From Planctomycetota bacterium (GTDB lineage: Bacteria; Planctomycetota; UBA1135): DNA of 64,000 nt. The notes beneath the pieces are model-generated. The model did no database searches. It was not told the origin of the DNA and saw only the letters and a program-made list of their open reading frames with translations. Position numbers and translations under genes: made by a program. Each line of letters begins with the position of its first letter. The stretch's first letter is position 1. Below, in pieces: positions 8,751 through 15,423 of this stretch. The stretch lies in contig JABHIE010000031.1 of assembly GCA_018671175.1 (NCBI GenBank), forward strand, positions 230,128 to 294,127. The letters are read 5' to 3'.

Positions 8751-9242
8751 ATGACCATGCCAACCCTTGGAGCGCTGTACGCCGGTACATTCGACCCCGT
8801 CACACACGGGCATCTTGATCTCATTCGTCGTGGCGTGGAGCTCTTCGGATCTCTTCTCGTTGCTGTGGCTGACAACCCCAATAAAAACCCCCTCTTTTCC
8901 GCTGAGGAAAGAGTTGACATGATTCGCGCCGAGGTTGGCGACCTTGCCGTTGAGGTTGAGTACTTTCGTGGGTTAGTTGTCGACCACGCACGCCAGCGTG
9001 GGATTCAACGCCTTTTGCGAGGCGTGCGGACCGTGTCTGATTTTGAATATGAGTATCAAATGGCCATGACGAATCGGGTTTTAGAGCCTGAAGTTGAGAC
9101 TGTTTTCGTGATGCCAAATGAAGAATATGCATATGTCTCGAGTCGCTTGATGAAAGAGGTCTATGAAGCAGGCGGCGAGCTCCAACGCTTTCTGCCCGGC
9201 CGTGTTCACCGACTCTTAACGGAAAAATTGGCCTCGTCCTGA
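8751..9242 (+). CDS. coaD: Phosphopantetheine adenylyltransferase
   Basis: Catalyses the fourth step of coenzyme A synthesis: 4'-phosphopantetheine plus ATP gives dephospho-CoA plus pyrophosphate. The nucleotidyltransferase motif GTFDPVTHGHLDLI with the T/HxGH signature is at the N-terminus, LLRGVRTVSDFEYEYQMA carries the pantetheine-site residues, and YAYVSSRLMKEV matches the ISSTxVRE-type C-terminal ATP motif. The start at 8751 gives 163 residues, the family's normal size, and places the catalytic motif right after the first beta strand. An upstream in-frame start at 8667 would run into comEC and was rejected. A second ATG two codons later (8757) is also possible. Confidence 0.95.
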   Translation: MTMPTLGALYAGTFDPVTHGHLDLIRRGVELFGSLLVAVADNPNKNPLFSAEERVDMIRAEVGDLAVEVEYFRGLVVDHARQRGIQRLLRGVRTVSDFEYEYQMAMTNRVLEPEVETVFVMPNEEYAYVSSRLMKEVYEAGGELQRFLPGRVHRLLTEKLASS

Positions 9243-9289
9243 GTACCTGTTTCACGGCACTTTTTGCTTCCTTTGTTCCACTCCATCCC

Positions 9290-9664
9290 ATGAAAACCAT
9301 TTCAACCGATCAAGCGCCCGCTGCAATTGGCCCATACAGTCAAGCCATGCAAACAGGTGATTTCCTTTACACCAGCGGCCAAATCGCACTCAATGCTGCG
9401 GGGGATCTCTGTCAAGGCGATGTGGGCGAACAGACTCATCAAGTGTTTGACAACTTGCGCTCTGTTCTTGCCGCCGCTGGCTGCACTTTATCTGATGTTG
9501 TTAAAACAACCGTTTTCTTGGCCGATATGGGCGAATTCGGCATCGTGAATGAAATATATGCCGGTGCCTTTGGCGATCATCGCCCGGCGCGAAGCACGGT
9601 TGAGGTTGCGCGACTTCCTTTAGATGTGCGTGTTGAAATTGAAGTTATCGCTCGCGTGCCTTAA
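9290..9664 (+). CDS. ridA: RidA family enamine/imine deaminase
   Basis: RidA (YjgF/YER057c/UK114) hydrolyses reactive 2-aminoacrylate and similar enamines released by PLP enzymes, protecting the cell from damage. The 124 residues span the whole fold: AAIGPYSQA at the N-terminus, YTSGQIALN, and the C-terminal signature ARSTVEVARLPLDVRVEIEVIA with the catalytic-pocket arginine and the conserved glutamate. Length is normal for a trimeric RidA. It stands alone on the plus strand after coaD (47-base gap) and its stop overlaps the convergent dppC stop by 4 bases. No threonine dehydratase gene lies nearby, so its partner enzyme is not shown by context. Confidence 0.95.
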   Translation: MKTISTDQAPAAIGPYSQAMQTGDFLYTSGQIALNAAGDLCQGDVGEQTHQVFDNLRSVLAAAGCTLSDVVKTTVFLADMGEFGIVNEIYAGAFGDHRPARSTVEVARLPLDVRVEIEVIARVP

Positions 9665-10524
9665 AGGCGGCGACTTTTTTCAAAACGGTCTCTTAAATGA
9701 TCGCCTAGCGTATGCAGGGCGAGCAATGTTGTGGCAAGCGCGGCCGCTGGTACAAGGAAAAGCCAATGGCCGGCGATGAGGGGGTTCATGCTTGCGAGGC
9801 CTTCGCTAGCAAGTGAGCCCCAGCTGACATTGGGGGCTTCGACGCCTAGGCCAAGGAACGACAAGAAGGCTTCCATCAGAATGACTCTGGGCAAGGTGAG
9901 GCCGAGCATTACGATGACGGGCGCGGCGAGGTGGGGCAGAATGTGCTTTTTGAGTGTGCGGATTGGCGAGGAACCCACGGCTGTGGCGGCTTGGCTGAAC
10001 GCTGTGTCGCGGAGTCGAAGTGCTTCTGAACGGGCGACTCGGGCCGTGGGCAGCCAAAAGAGGAGCCCCACGGCAAAAAAGAGTAAGTGCAAACGCCCTA
10101 TGCCTAGAGCGGCCATTTCCGATCGGTATTCTTGAAGGATGCTCAATAGAAAAAGGACAAAGGCAACCATCGGAACGCTTTCCATGGTGTCAGCAAGTCG
10201 CATCATGATGCGGTCGGTACGCCCGCCGAGGAAGCCCGAGATTGCGCCGTAGGGCACTCCAACGAGAAGTGCAACTAAAGTGCCAAGCAGGCCAACTAAA
10301 AGAGAGACTCGCGCGCCCCAAATCGTGCGCGCTAATAAATCTCGGCCATAAGCATCCGTGCCGAGGACGGGTTGCTGCAGCCAAGCCGGAGCTTGAAGCG
10401 ATTGCTCTGGATGAAAAGCTGCGGGGTCTTGAATCGGCAAATAGGGGCCAAGGAGAGCTAGTAAAGCAACAATAAAGAGAGTGGCTAAACTGATCTTGGC
10501 CGAAATGGAAGTGCGGCGTTGCAT
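9661..10524 (-). CDS. dppC: Oligopeptide/dipeptide ABC transporter permease (DppC/OppC type)
   Basis: Second inner-membrane permease of a peptide importer. The 287 residues include the N-terminal cytoplasmic stretch and first helix, the LGTDAYGRDLLARTIWGARVS motif that defines the OppC branch, and the EAA loop near ALRLRDTAFSQAATAVGSS, where the ATPase docks. Five to six helices are visible. The start is the ATG at 10524, which overlaps the stop of the partner permease by one base (TGATG), showing translational coupling. A TTG one codon earlier is less likely. The gene is third in a substrate-binding protein - permease - permease operon; the ATPase is encoded divergently at 13045. Confidence 0.9.
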   Translation of the reverse strand: MQRRTSISAKISLATLFIVALLALLGPYLPIQDPAAFHPEQSLQAPAWLQQPVLGTDAYGRDLLARTIWGARVSLLVGLLGTLVALLVGVPYGAISGFLGGRTDRIMMRLADTMESVPMVAFVLFLLSILQEYRSEMAALGIGRLHLLFFAVGLLFWLPTARVARSEALRLRDTAFSQAATAVGSSPIRTLKKHILPHLAAPVIVMLGLTLPRVILMEAFLSFLGLGVEAPNVSWGSLASEGLASMNPLIAGHWLFLVPAAALATTLLALHTLGDHLRDRFEKSRRL

Positions 10525-11459
10525 CAAGAGAGAGCCTCTGCGCGTGGGTCGAATCGAGAGATGCCCCAGTCGGCGAGAAGCGTTGTCAAACCCAAAACGG
10601 CGGTATAGAGAAGGGTTGCGCCTAAAGCCAGGGTGTAGTCACGATTAAGCGCGGCTTGGACAAAGTGCGCGCCCATGCCGGGTAGCGCAAAGACTTGTTC
10701 AAGGACAAGGGAGCCGGTCAAAATCCCGGCGGCTGCAGGCCCAAGAAAAGCCAAAACGGGGATGAGCGCTCGTTGCAAGACATGCCGAGACAGTAATGGG
10801 AGGCCATGTACGCCACGAGCGCGCGCAGCTTGCACTGCTGGGCAATGCAGAGTCTCGAGAGTTGTCGTGCGTGTCAATCGAGCGAGTTGAGCCGCACAGG
10901 GCAGCCCGAGGCAGAAGGCCGGCAGGATGTAGTGCAGAGCCGAAGATGCGCCCGCAGGTGGGAGCAGGCCAAGTGAAAAGGAAAATAGAGAAATGGCTAG
11001 CCCAGCCAGAACGAAGTTGGGTAGGGCTAGGAAAATCGAAGTCAAAATCCCTAAGCCGCGGTCAGGCCATTGATTGCGGCGTAAGGCCGCCCAGAGCCCG
11101 AGAGGTATGCCAAAAACAAGGGCGATAACCAATGCGCTTGCGCCAAGTGCAAGAGAAACTGGAGCGGATTGTGCTAAGAGGGTGGAGACATCCGTGCCGC
11201 GATAACGAAGGGATGGCCCAAGGTCGAAATGGAAGACGAGGTCTTGTAGGGCTCGCAGGTATTGCTGATGGACGGGTTCATCTAAGTGGTATTGGGCTAG
11301 CAGAGCTTGCTCGACCTCGGGTGAAAGTTGCCGCTCTGCGTCGAATGGGCCACCACGCGCGGCATGAAGCAGAAAAAAGGAAGCTGCGTGTACAACCAAA
11401 AGGGTAAGCAAGAAGGCACCTAGTCGTCGCAAGAATGGCGAGCTTTTTGGTCTAGTCAT
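10524..11459 (-). CDS. dppB: Oligopeptide/dipeptide ABC transporter permease (DppB/OppB type)
   Basis: First inner-membrane permease of the peptide importer. The 311-residue protein has six predicted helices. It shows the OppB-branch periplasmic region between helices 1 and 2 (LSPEVEQALLAQYHLDEPVHQQYL, then FDLGPSLRYRGTDV) and an EAA loop around QAARARGVHGLPLLSRHVLQRAL. The ATG at 11459 overlaps the end of the binding-protein gene by 8 bases, so I prefer it to an in-frame start 12 codons upstream that would add an atypical arginine-rich N-terminus. It is coupled to dppC downstream by a TGATG overlap. The transporter family is certain; the exact substrate (di- or oligopeptide) is not. Confidence 0.9.
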   Translation of the reverse strand: MTRPKSSPFLRRLGAFLLTLLVVHAASFFLLHAARGGPFDAERQLSPEVEQALLAQYHLDEPVHQQYLRALQDLVFHFDLGPSLRYRGTDVSTLLAQSAPVSLALGASALVIALVFGIPLGLWAALRRNQWPDRGLGILTSIFLALPNFVLAGLAISLFSFSLGLLPPAGASSALHYILPAFCLGLPCAAQLARLTRTTTLETLHCPAVQAARARGVHGLPLLSRHVLQRALIPVLAFLGPAAAGILTGSLVLEQVFALPGMGAHFVQAALNRDYTLALGATLLYTAVLGLTTLLADWGISRFDPRAEALS

Positions 11460-12996
11460 GAGACGCCTCGGAGAAATGCAAAGCCGACCAGTCAATCCAG
11501 CCTCGGAGGTTTTGGTGCATGCCTTTGAGTCGTGGGGAAATTAGCTCAAGAGATTCGTCGTGATATAGCGGCAGAATGATGTGCTCTTGCAAGAGTAAGT
11601 CTTCGGCCTGCGTAAGTAAGTCAAGTCGCATTTGGGAGTCGGTTGCATCTCTTGCAAGCTGGAGCAGTTGATCAAAAGCCTGGCTTTGCCAACCCGTGCG
11701 ATTGTTGCCATTTTGACTTTGAAAAATATCGAGGAAAGTCTCAGGCGCGAGATAATCGCCCACCCAAGAGGAGCGAGAAATTTGGTACTCAAGCCCGCGC
11801 TGAGCAGTAAGGAATGTTTTCCATTCTTGGTTTGCGAGCTTAACCTCAACCCCTAAATTCCGGCGCCACTGGTCTTGGAGGAATTCAGCCAAAATACGAT
11901 TGCGTGGGCTGGAAGGAAAAAGAAATGCGAGAGGTTGGGCTTCTTCCGGTCGGTAGTTTGACTGTTTAAGGGCGACGAGCGCGGCTTCTGGGTCAAAGGT
12001 CTGCCGTTTTGTTTTGAGCCCGCACGATGCGTCGTAGTCATGCAAATCAGGCGGGACGAAGCGAGAAGCCGGGCGGCATCCGGCCCCAAGGACTTGAATC
12101 AGTGCAATGGGGTCAATCGCTAAGCTGAGCGCCTGGCGCAGGAAAGGATCTTTGAGGGTCGAATCTTGAGTTTGAAACCGAAGGAAGCAAGTCGCAAACT
12201 GAGGTGTGGTAGCGAAGGAATTGGGGTGTTTTGCCTTTAACGCCGAAACGGCTAGCGGCGGGACGCGAGGCGAATAGTCAACCTCACCAGCAAGGAATAG
12301 ATTGAGTGCGGTCGTATCGGATTCAACGGTAAAAAAATCGATGCTCGCAATTTGGGTTGATGTGGTGTTCCAGTAGTGTGGGTTGCGTTCGAGCCGCACT
12401 CGATCTCGAAGACGGCGAAAGGCCAATCGATAAGGGCCCGAGGCAATGGCGCCAAATGCTAGTGCTGAAACTTGGCCTTCGCGTAATTCTGAAGGGATAG
12501 GTGCGAGGGCTGGCCAAGCGCATTGTTCCGCAAAATTCCATGCCGAGTGGGGGAAGTCAATTTGAAGTGTAGACTCCGAGGCGGTGAAGGCGGCGTCGTT
12601 TAACCAGCTGGCGTAGGGTGCGCCTGTGCTTGGATTCTGCAGTCGCCGCCACGACTGCAAGATGTCGTCTGCCGTGATGGTGCGCCCGTTTGACCATTTG
12701 GCCTCTTTTCGCAGATGGAAAACCCAGCGGCGGCTTTGGCGACTTGATTCCCAAGACTCGGCCAACCCTGGGATAGGCTGGAGGGTCAAAGCGTCAAGTC
12801 GTGTTAACCCTTCGAAGAGAGCCGACAAGATGCGAGCGTCAGCAAGCCCAGTGGCCAATTGTGGGTCAAGGATGGCTGGGTCAGCGCCATTCGCGATGCG
12901 GAGAACGGCCGCGTCTTGCGTGCATGAACCTGCGCCCACCACAAGGAGCAGTGAGGCCATAAAACGAGCTCGGGGCAGGGTTTTTCTCCAATCCAC
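11452..12996 (-). CDS. oppA: Peptide ABC transporter substrate-binding lipoprotein
   Basis: Solute-binding protein family 5 (OppA/DppA). It captures peptides outside the inner membrane and hands them to the two permeases encoded downstream. The signal peptide ends in a lipobox, VVGAGSC near residue 25, so it is a lipoprotein. Family features: LRIANGADPAILDPQLATG at the mature N-terminus, the LAESWESSRQSRRWVFHLR region with AKWSNGRTITADD, and a C-terminal LYHDESLELISPRLKG region. The length of 514 residues is normal. The start is GTG at 12996, preceded by TATCCT only 6 bases away and no Shine-Dalgarno sequence. It is divergent from the ATPase gene across a 48-base gap, so both transporter arms can be controlled together. 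Confidence 0.9.
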   Translation of the reverse strand: MDWRKTLPRARFMASLLLVVGAGSCTQDAAVLRIANGADPAILDPQLATGLADARILSALFEGLTRLDALTLQPIPGLAESWESSRQSRRWVFHLRKEAKWSNGRTITADDILQSWRRLQNPSTGAPYASWLNDAAFTASESTLQIDFPHSAWNFAEQCAWPALAPIPSELREGQVSALAFGAIASGPYRLAFRRLRDRVRLERNPHYWNTTSTQIASIDFFTVESDTTALNLFLAGEVDYSPRVPPLAVSALKAKHPNSFATTPQFATCFLRFQTQDSTLKDPFLRQALSLAIDPIALIQVLGAGCRPASRFVPPDLHDYDASCGLKTKRQTFDPEAALVALKQSNYRPEEAQPLAFLFPSSPRNRILAEFLQDQWRRNLGVEVKLANQEWKTFLTAQRGLEYQISRSSWVGDYLAPETFLDIFQSQNGNNRTGWQSQAFDQLLQLARDATDSQMRLDLLTQAEDLLLQEHIILPLYHDESLELISPRLKGMHQNLRGWIDWSALHFSEASHD

Positions 12997-13002
12997 AAGA
13001 GC

Positions 13003-13008
13003 AGGATA
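13003..13008 (-). promoter_or_regulatory. -10 element of a likely leaderless promoter (oppA)
   Basis: Read on the minus strand this is TATCCT, 6 bases before the GTG at 12996. It lies back-to-back with the TAGAAT of the divergent ATPase gene at 13031, within a 48-base intergenic region. Confidence 0.45.
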
Positions 13009-13030
13009 GCGGCAAGGGGGCGCGTCCGAC

Positions 13031-13036
13031 TAGAAT
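13031..13036 (+). promoter_or_regulatory. -10 element of a likely leaderless promoter (dppDF)
   Basis: TAGAAT ends 8 bases before the ATG at 13045. The spacer CAACTTCG has no Shine-Dalgarno character. Confidence 0.45.
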
Positions 13037-13044
13037 CAACTTCG

Positions 13045-14610
13045 ATGGAACTGCCACTCCTTACGGTTGAGAATCTCTGTGTGCGCGATGCCGCGCTTGC
13101 CGAGCTACCGTGCCTGCTCGAAATGCCCGGATTCTCGATTGAACCAGGGGAAGCCGTTGCCTTGGTGGGTCCCTCTGGCTCGGGCAAGAGTTTGACCGCT
13201 CTAAGCCTTTTGGGCTTGTTGCCCACATCTTTACAAATTTCAGCGGGTGCGAGTGTTCAATGGAAAGGCCAAGAATTATTGGGTTTGTCCGAAAAATCCT
13301 GGCTGCCATTTCGTGGGGGGCAAGTCGCAATGGTTTTTCAAGACCCTTCTACGGCACTCAATCCAGTTTTGACCGTGGGCTTTCAATTGCTTGAAGTCTT
13401 AAGCTTGCATTGCCCTGATTTAGATGCCAGCTCGCGAGTGACTCGTGCTTGCGATGTGCTGACTGAGGTTGGGCTAAAGCAAGCTTCAGCCATGATGCAG
13501 CGTTATTCCTTTGAGCTGAGCGGTGGCCAACGCCAGCGAGTGATGCTGGCTCTTGCTTTGGCCGGTGAGCCTAGTTTGTTAATTGCCGATGAGCCGACGA
13601 CTGCTCTCGACCCCGTCTTAAAGGCAAAAATAATGAGTTTGGTTCAATCTATCCGCACCAAGCGAGGTTTAGCCCTGCTCTGGATCAGCCACGATTTGCC
13701 TTTGGTGCAGAACCTTTGCGACCGCGTCATTCGTTTAGCGGCTCCCGGAGAGCGTGTCTTGGAGCCTTCTGTTGCAATAGACTTGCCTTCTCGCCGACCT
13801 GTCTCAGAATCGGCCCCTGTCGTCTTAGAGGTCAAAGGGCTTCGGGTGGAATACCCCACTCGTCGCAATTGGTTTGGGCAAACGCGTGATTGGGCCGCGG
13901 CCGTGGACGATGTTAGCTTCCAGATAAGAGCCGGTGAAGTCTTAGCCTTGGTTGGTGAATCGGGCAGCGGTAAATCAACGATCGGCCGTGCTGTTATGGG
14001 GCTCTTGCCCCAAGCAACTGGGCAGGTTTGGCTTAAGCCTTCCGATACTCTTGGCTTTCCGGTTCTTGGAGAAAAGAGTGCGACCTTGCGACCCCTGAGG
14101 CGACACTTCGCGATGGTATTTCAAGATCCTGCAGCATCGCTTGATCCACGGATGCCCGTTTGGAAGTCAATCGCTGAACCACTCGAAATTCATACTGCAT
14201 TGGGGGCTGTTGAGCTCCGAGTTGCAGTTAATGATTTGCTCAAGCAGGTTGGCCTATCTTCCATTCAAGGTGATTCTCTGCCCAGCGAGTTGAGCGGAGG
14301 CCAATGCCAGAGAGTCGCTCTCGCTCGTGCCCTTGCTCTCAAGCCATCGCTACTCGTTTGCGATGAAGCCCTTTCTGCCCTTGATGCCCCACTGCGGCAG
14401 CAGCACTTGGCCCTTCTGGCGCAATTACAGGAAGAAACGGGTTGTGCCTGCTTATTTATCACGCATGATTTGGCTTCTGTTGCGCACCTCGCTCATCGCG
14501 TTGGGGTGCTTCAAGACGGGGTTCTAGTTGAGTTGGGGCCTTGTTCAGAAGTCTTGAATCAACCCCTACATTCTCAAACACGCGCTTTGCTTGCCGCGGA
14601 TTTGGGGTAG
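13045..14610 (+). CDS. dppDF: Peptide ABC transporter ATPase, DppD-DppF fusion
   Basis: Energises the peptide importer whose other parts are encoded divergently at 9661-12996. One 521-residue chain holds two complete ATPase domains. Domain 1 has Walker A GPSGSGKS near residue 42, Q-loop VFQDPSTALNP, signature ELSGGQRQRVMLALAL and Walker B LLIADEPTTALDP. Domain 2 has Walker A GESGSGKS near 304, VFQDPAASLDPRMP, signature ELSGGQCQRVALARAL and LLVCDEALSALDA. Most Opp/Dpp systems use two separate ATPases; this natural fusion fixes a 1:1 heterodimer. In domain 2 Walker B the residue after the catalytic Glu is Ala rather than Pro. The C-terminal peptide-transporter extension is short after domain 1, so the fused form is compact. 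The start is the ATG at 13045. Confidence 0.92.
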   Translation: MELPLLTVENLCVRDAALAELPCLLEMPGFSIEPGEAVALVGPSGSGKSLTALSLLGLLPTSLQISAGASVQWKGQELLGLSEKSWLPFRGGQVAMVFQDPSTALNPVLTVGFQLLEVLSLHCPDLDASSRVTRACDVLTEVGLKQASAMMQRYSFELSGGQRQRVMLALALAGEPSLLIADEPTTALDPVLKAKIMSLVQSIRTKRGLALLWISHDLPLVQNLCDRVIRLAAPGERVLEPSVAIDLPSRRPVSESAPVVLEVKGLRVEYPTRRNWFGQTRDWAAAVDDVSFQIRAGEVLALVGESGSGKSTIGRAVMGLLPQATGQVWLKPSDTLGFPVLGEKSATLRPLRRHFAMVFQDPAASLDPRMPVWKSIAEPLEIHTALGAVELRVAVNDLLKQVGLSSIQGDSLPSELSGGQCQRVALARALALKPSLLVCDEALSALDAPLRQQHLALLAQLQEETGCACLFITHDLASVAHLAHRVGVLQDGVLVELGPCSEVLNQPLHSQTRALLAADLG

Positions 14611-14613
14611 GAT
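14608..14613 (+). promoter_or_regulatory. -10 element of a likely leaderless promoter
   Basis: TAGGAT overlaps the stop codon of the preceding ATPase gene and ends 6 bases before the GTG at 14620. The purine-rich spacer AGGGGC could instead act as a close ribosome binding site, so either reading is possible. Confidence 0.3.
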
Positions 14614-14619
14614 AGGGGC

Positions 14620-15351
14620 GTGACTGCCCAGCTTTCCGCCCTCTTTTTCGATGTGGACGACACTTTGTTTTCTACAACAGAGTTTGTCGCCAGAGCTAGA
14701 GACAAAGCCGTCGAGGCTATGCTTGACCGTGGCCTTTTAGGCGATAAAGATGTGATTCTGGCGGAATTGGCCGCAGTCGTTCTTGAATTTGGTTCAAATG
14801 ATACGCAGCACTACAACCGCTTGTTGCAGCGCCTTCCTAAGAGGTCTTTGCGCGGTACAAACCCAAGTCTGTTGGTGCACGCAGGGGTCATGGCCTATCA
14901 CGAAACAAAGTGGCAAGAGCTGCACATCCCCGAAGAGACGAGCTCTTTGCTTGCATCCTTGCTGAGGGTCGAAGGCCTTGAACTGGGGGTCATTACTTCA
15001 GGTTTGGCCCACAAACAAATGGAGAAGATCTTGCGATTAGGCTTAGATCGTTTCGTGCGCCCCGACTTGCTTTTTATCACCGATCAAGTTGGCATCGCAA
15101 AGAGCAATCCTGAGTTGTATCGCCGAGCTTGTGATCGTGCGGGTGCGAGTCCTGAGCACTCGATGCATGTTGGCGACCACCCGCTCAATGACATAATTCC
15201 GGCGCAAACTGCGGGTCTGACAACGGTCTGGCATCGAGGCGTCGGGAAATATGATGCGCTGAGAGAGCAAATGAACCCAACTTATAGAATCTCTTGCCTA
15301 TCAGAGTTGCGGCAGTTGCTCGTTGAAGATTTCCAGTTGCCCCTAGATTAG
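14620..15351 (+). CDS. HAD-superfamily hydrolase (subfamily IA)
   Basis: Cytoplasmic phosphatase-like protein, 243 residues. The nucleophile motif FFDVDDTLF (Asp11, Asp13) opens the protein, a helical cap follows (about 17-110), the Thr/Ser of motif II is in LGVITSG, the motif III lysine lies in the GIAKSNPELYRRA region, and motif IV is MHVGDHPLNDIIPAQTAGL. All catalytic residues are present. The substrate cannot be told: such enzymes act on phosphoglycolate, sugar phosphates or nucleotides. The start is GTG at 14620, 9 bases after the ABC ATPase stop, so it may be cotranscribed with it. The following hairpin at 15365-15406 has its T-tract on the other strand and serves the convergent secretin gene. 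Confidence 0.8.
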   Translation: MTAQLSALFFDVDDTLFSTTEFVARARDKAVEAMLDRGLLGDKDVILAELAAVVLEFGSNDTQHYNRLLQRLPKRSLRGTNPSLLVHAGVMAYHETKWQELHIPEETSSLLASLLRVEGLELGVITSGLAHKQMEKILRLGLDRFVRPDLLFITDQVGIAKSNPELYRRACDRAGASPEHSMHVGDHPLNDIIPAQTAGLTTVWHRGVGKYDALREQMNPTYRISCLSELRQLLVEDFQLPLD

Positions 15352-15364
15352 CGGCTGCTGAGGC

Positions 15365-15406
15365 AAAAAAAGAAAGCACCCACTCGGAAACCCGAGTGGG
15401 TGCTTT
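15365..15406 (-). terminator. Rho-independent terminator of the secretin-1 gene
   Basis: A perfect 15-bp stem (15373-15387 pairing with 15392-15406) with a 4-base loop. On the minus strand it is followed by a T-rich tract opposite the A run at 15365-15371. It lies 18 bases after the minus-strand secretin stop at 15424. Confidence 0.9.
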
Positions 15407-15423
15407 GGGCTATCAAAGGTTAG

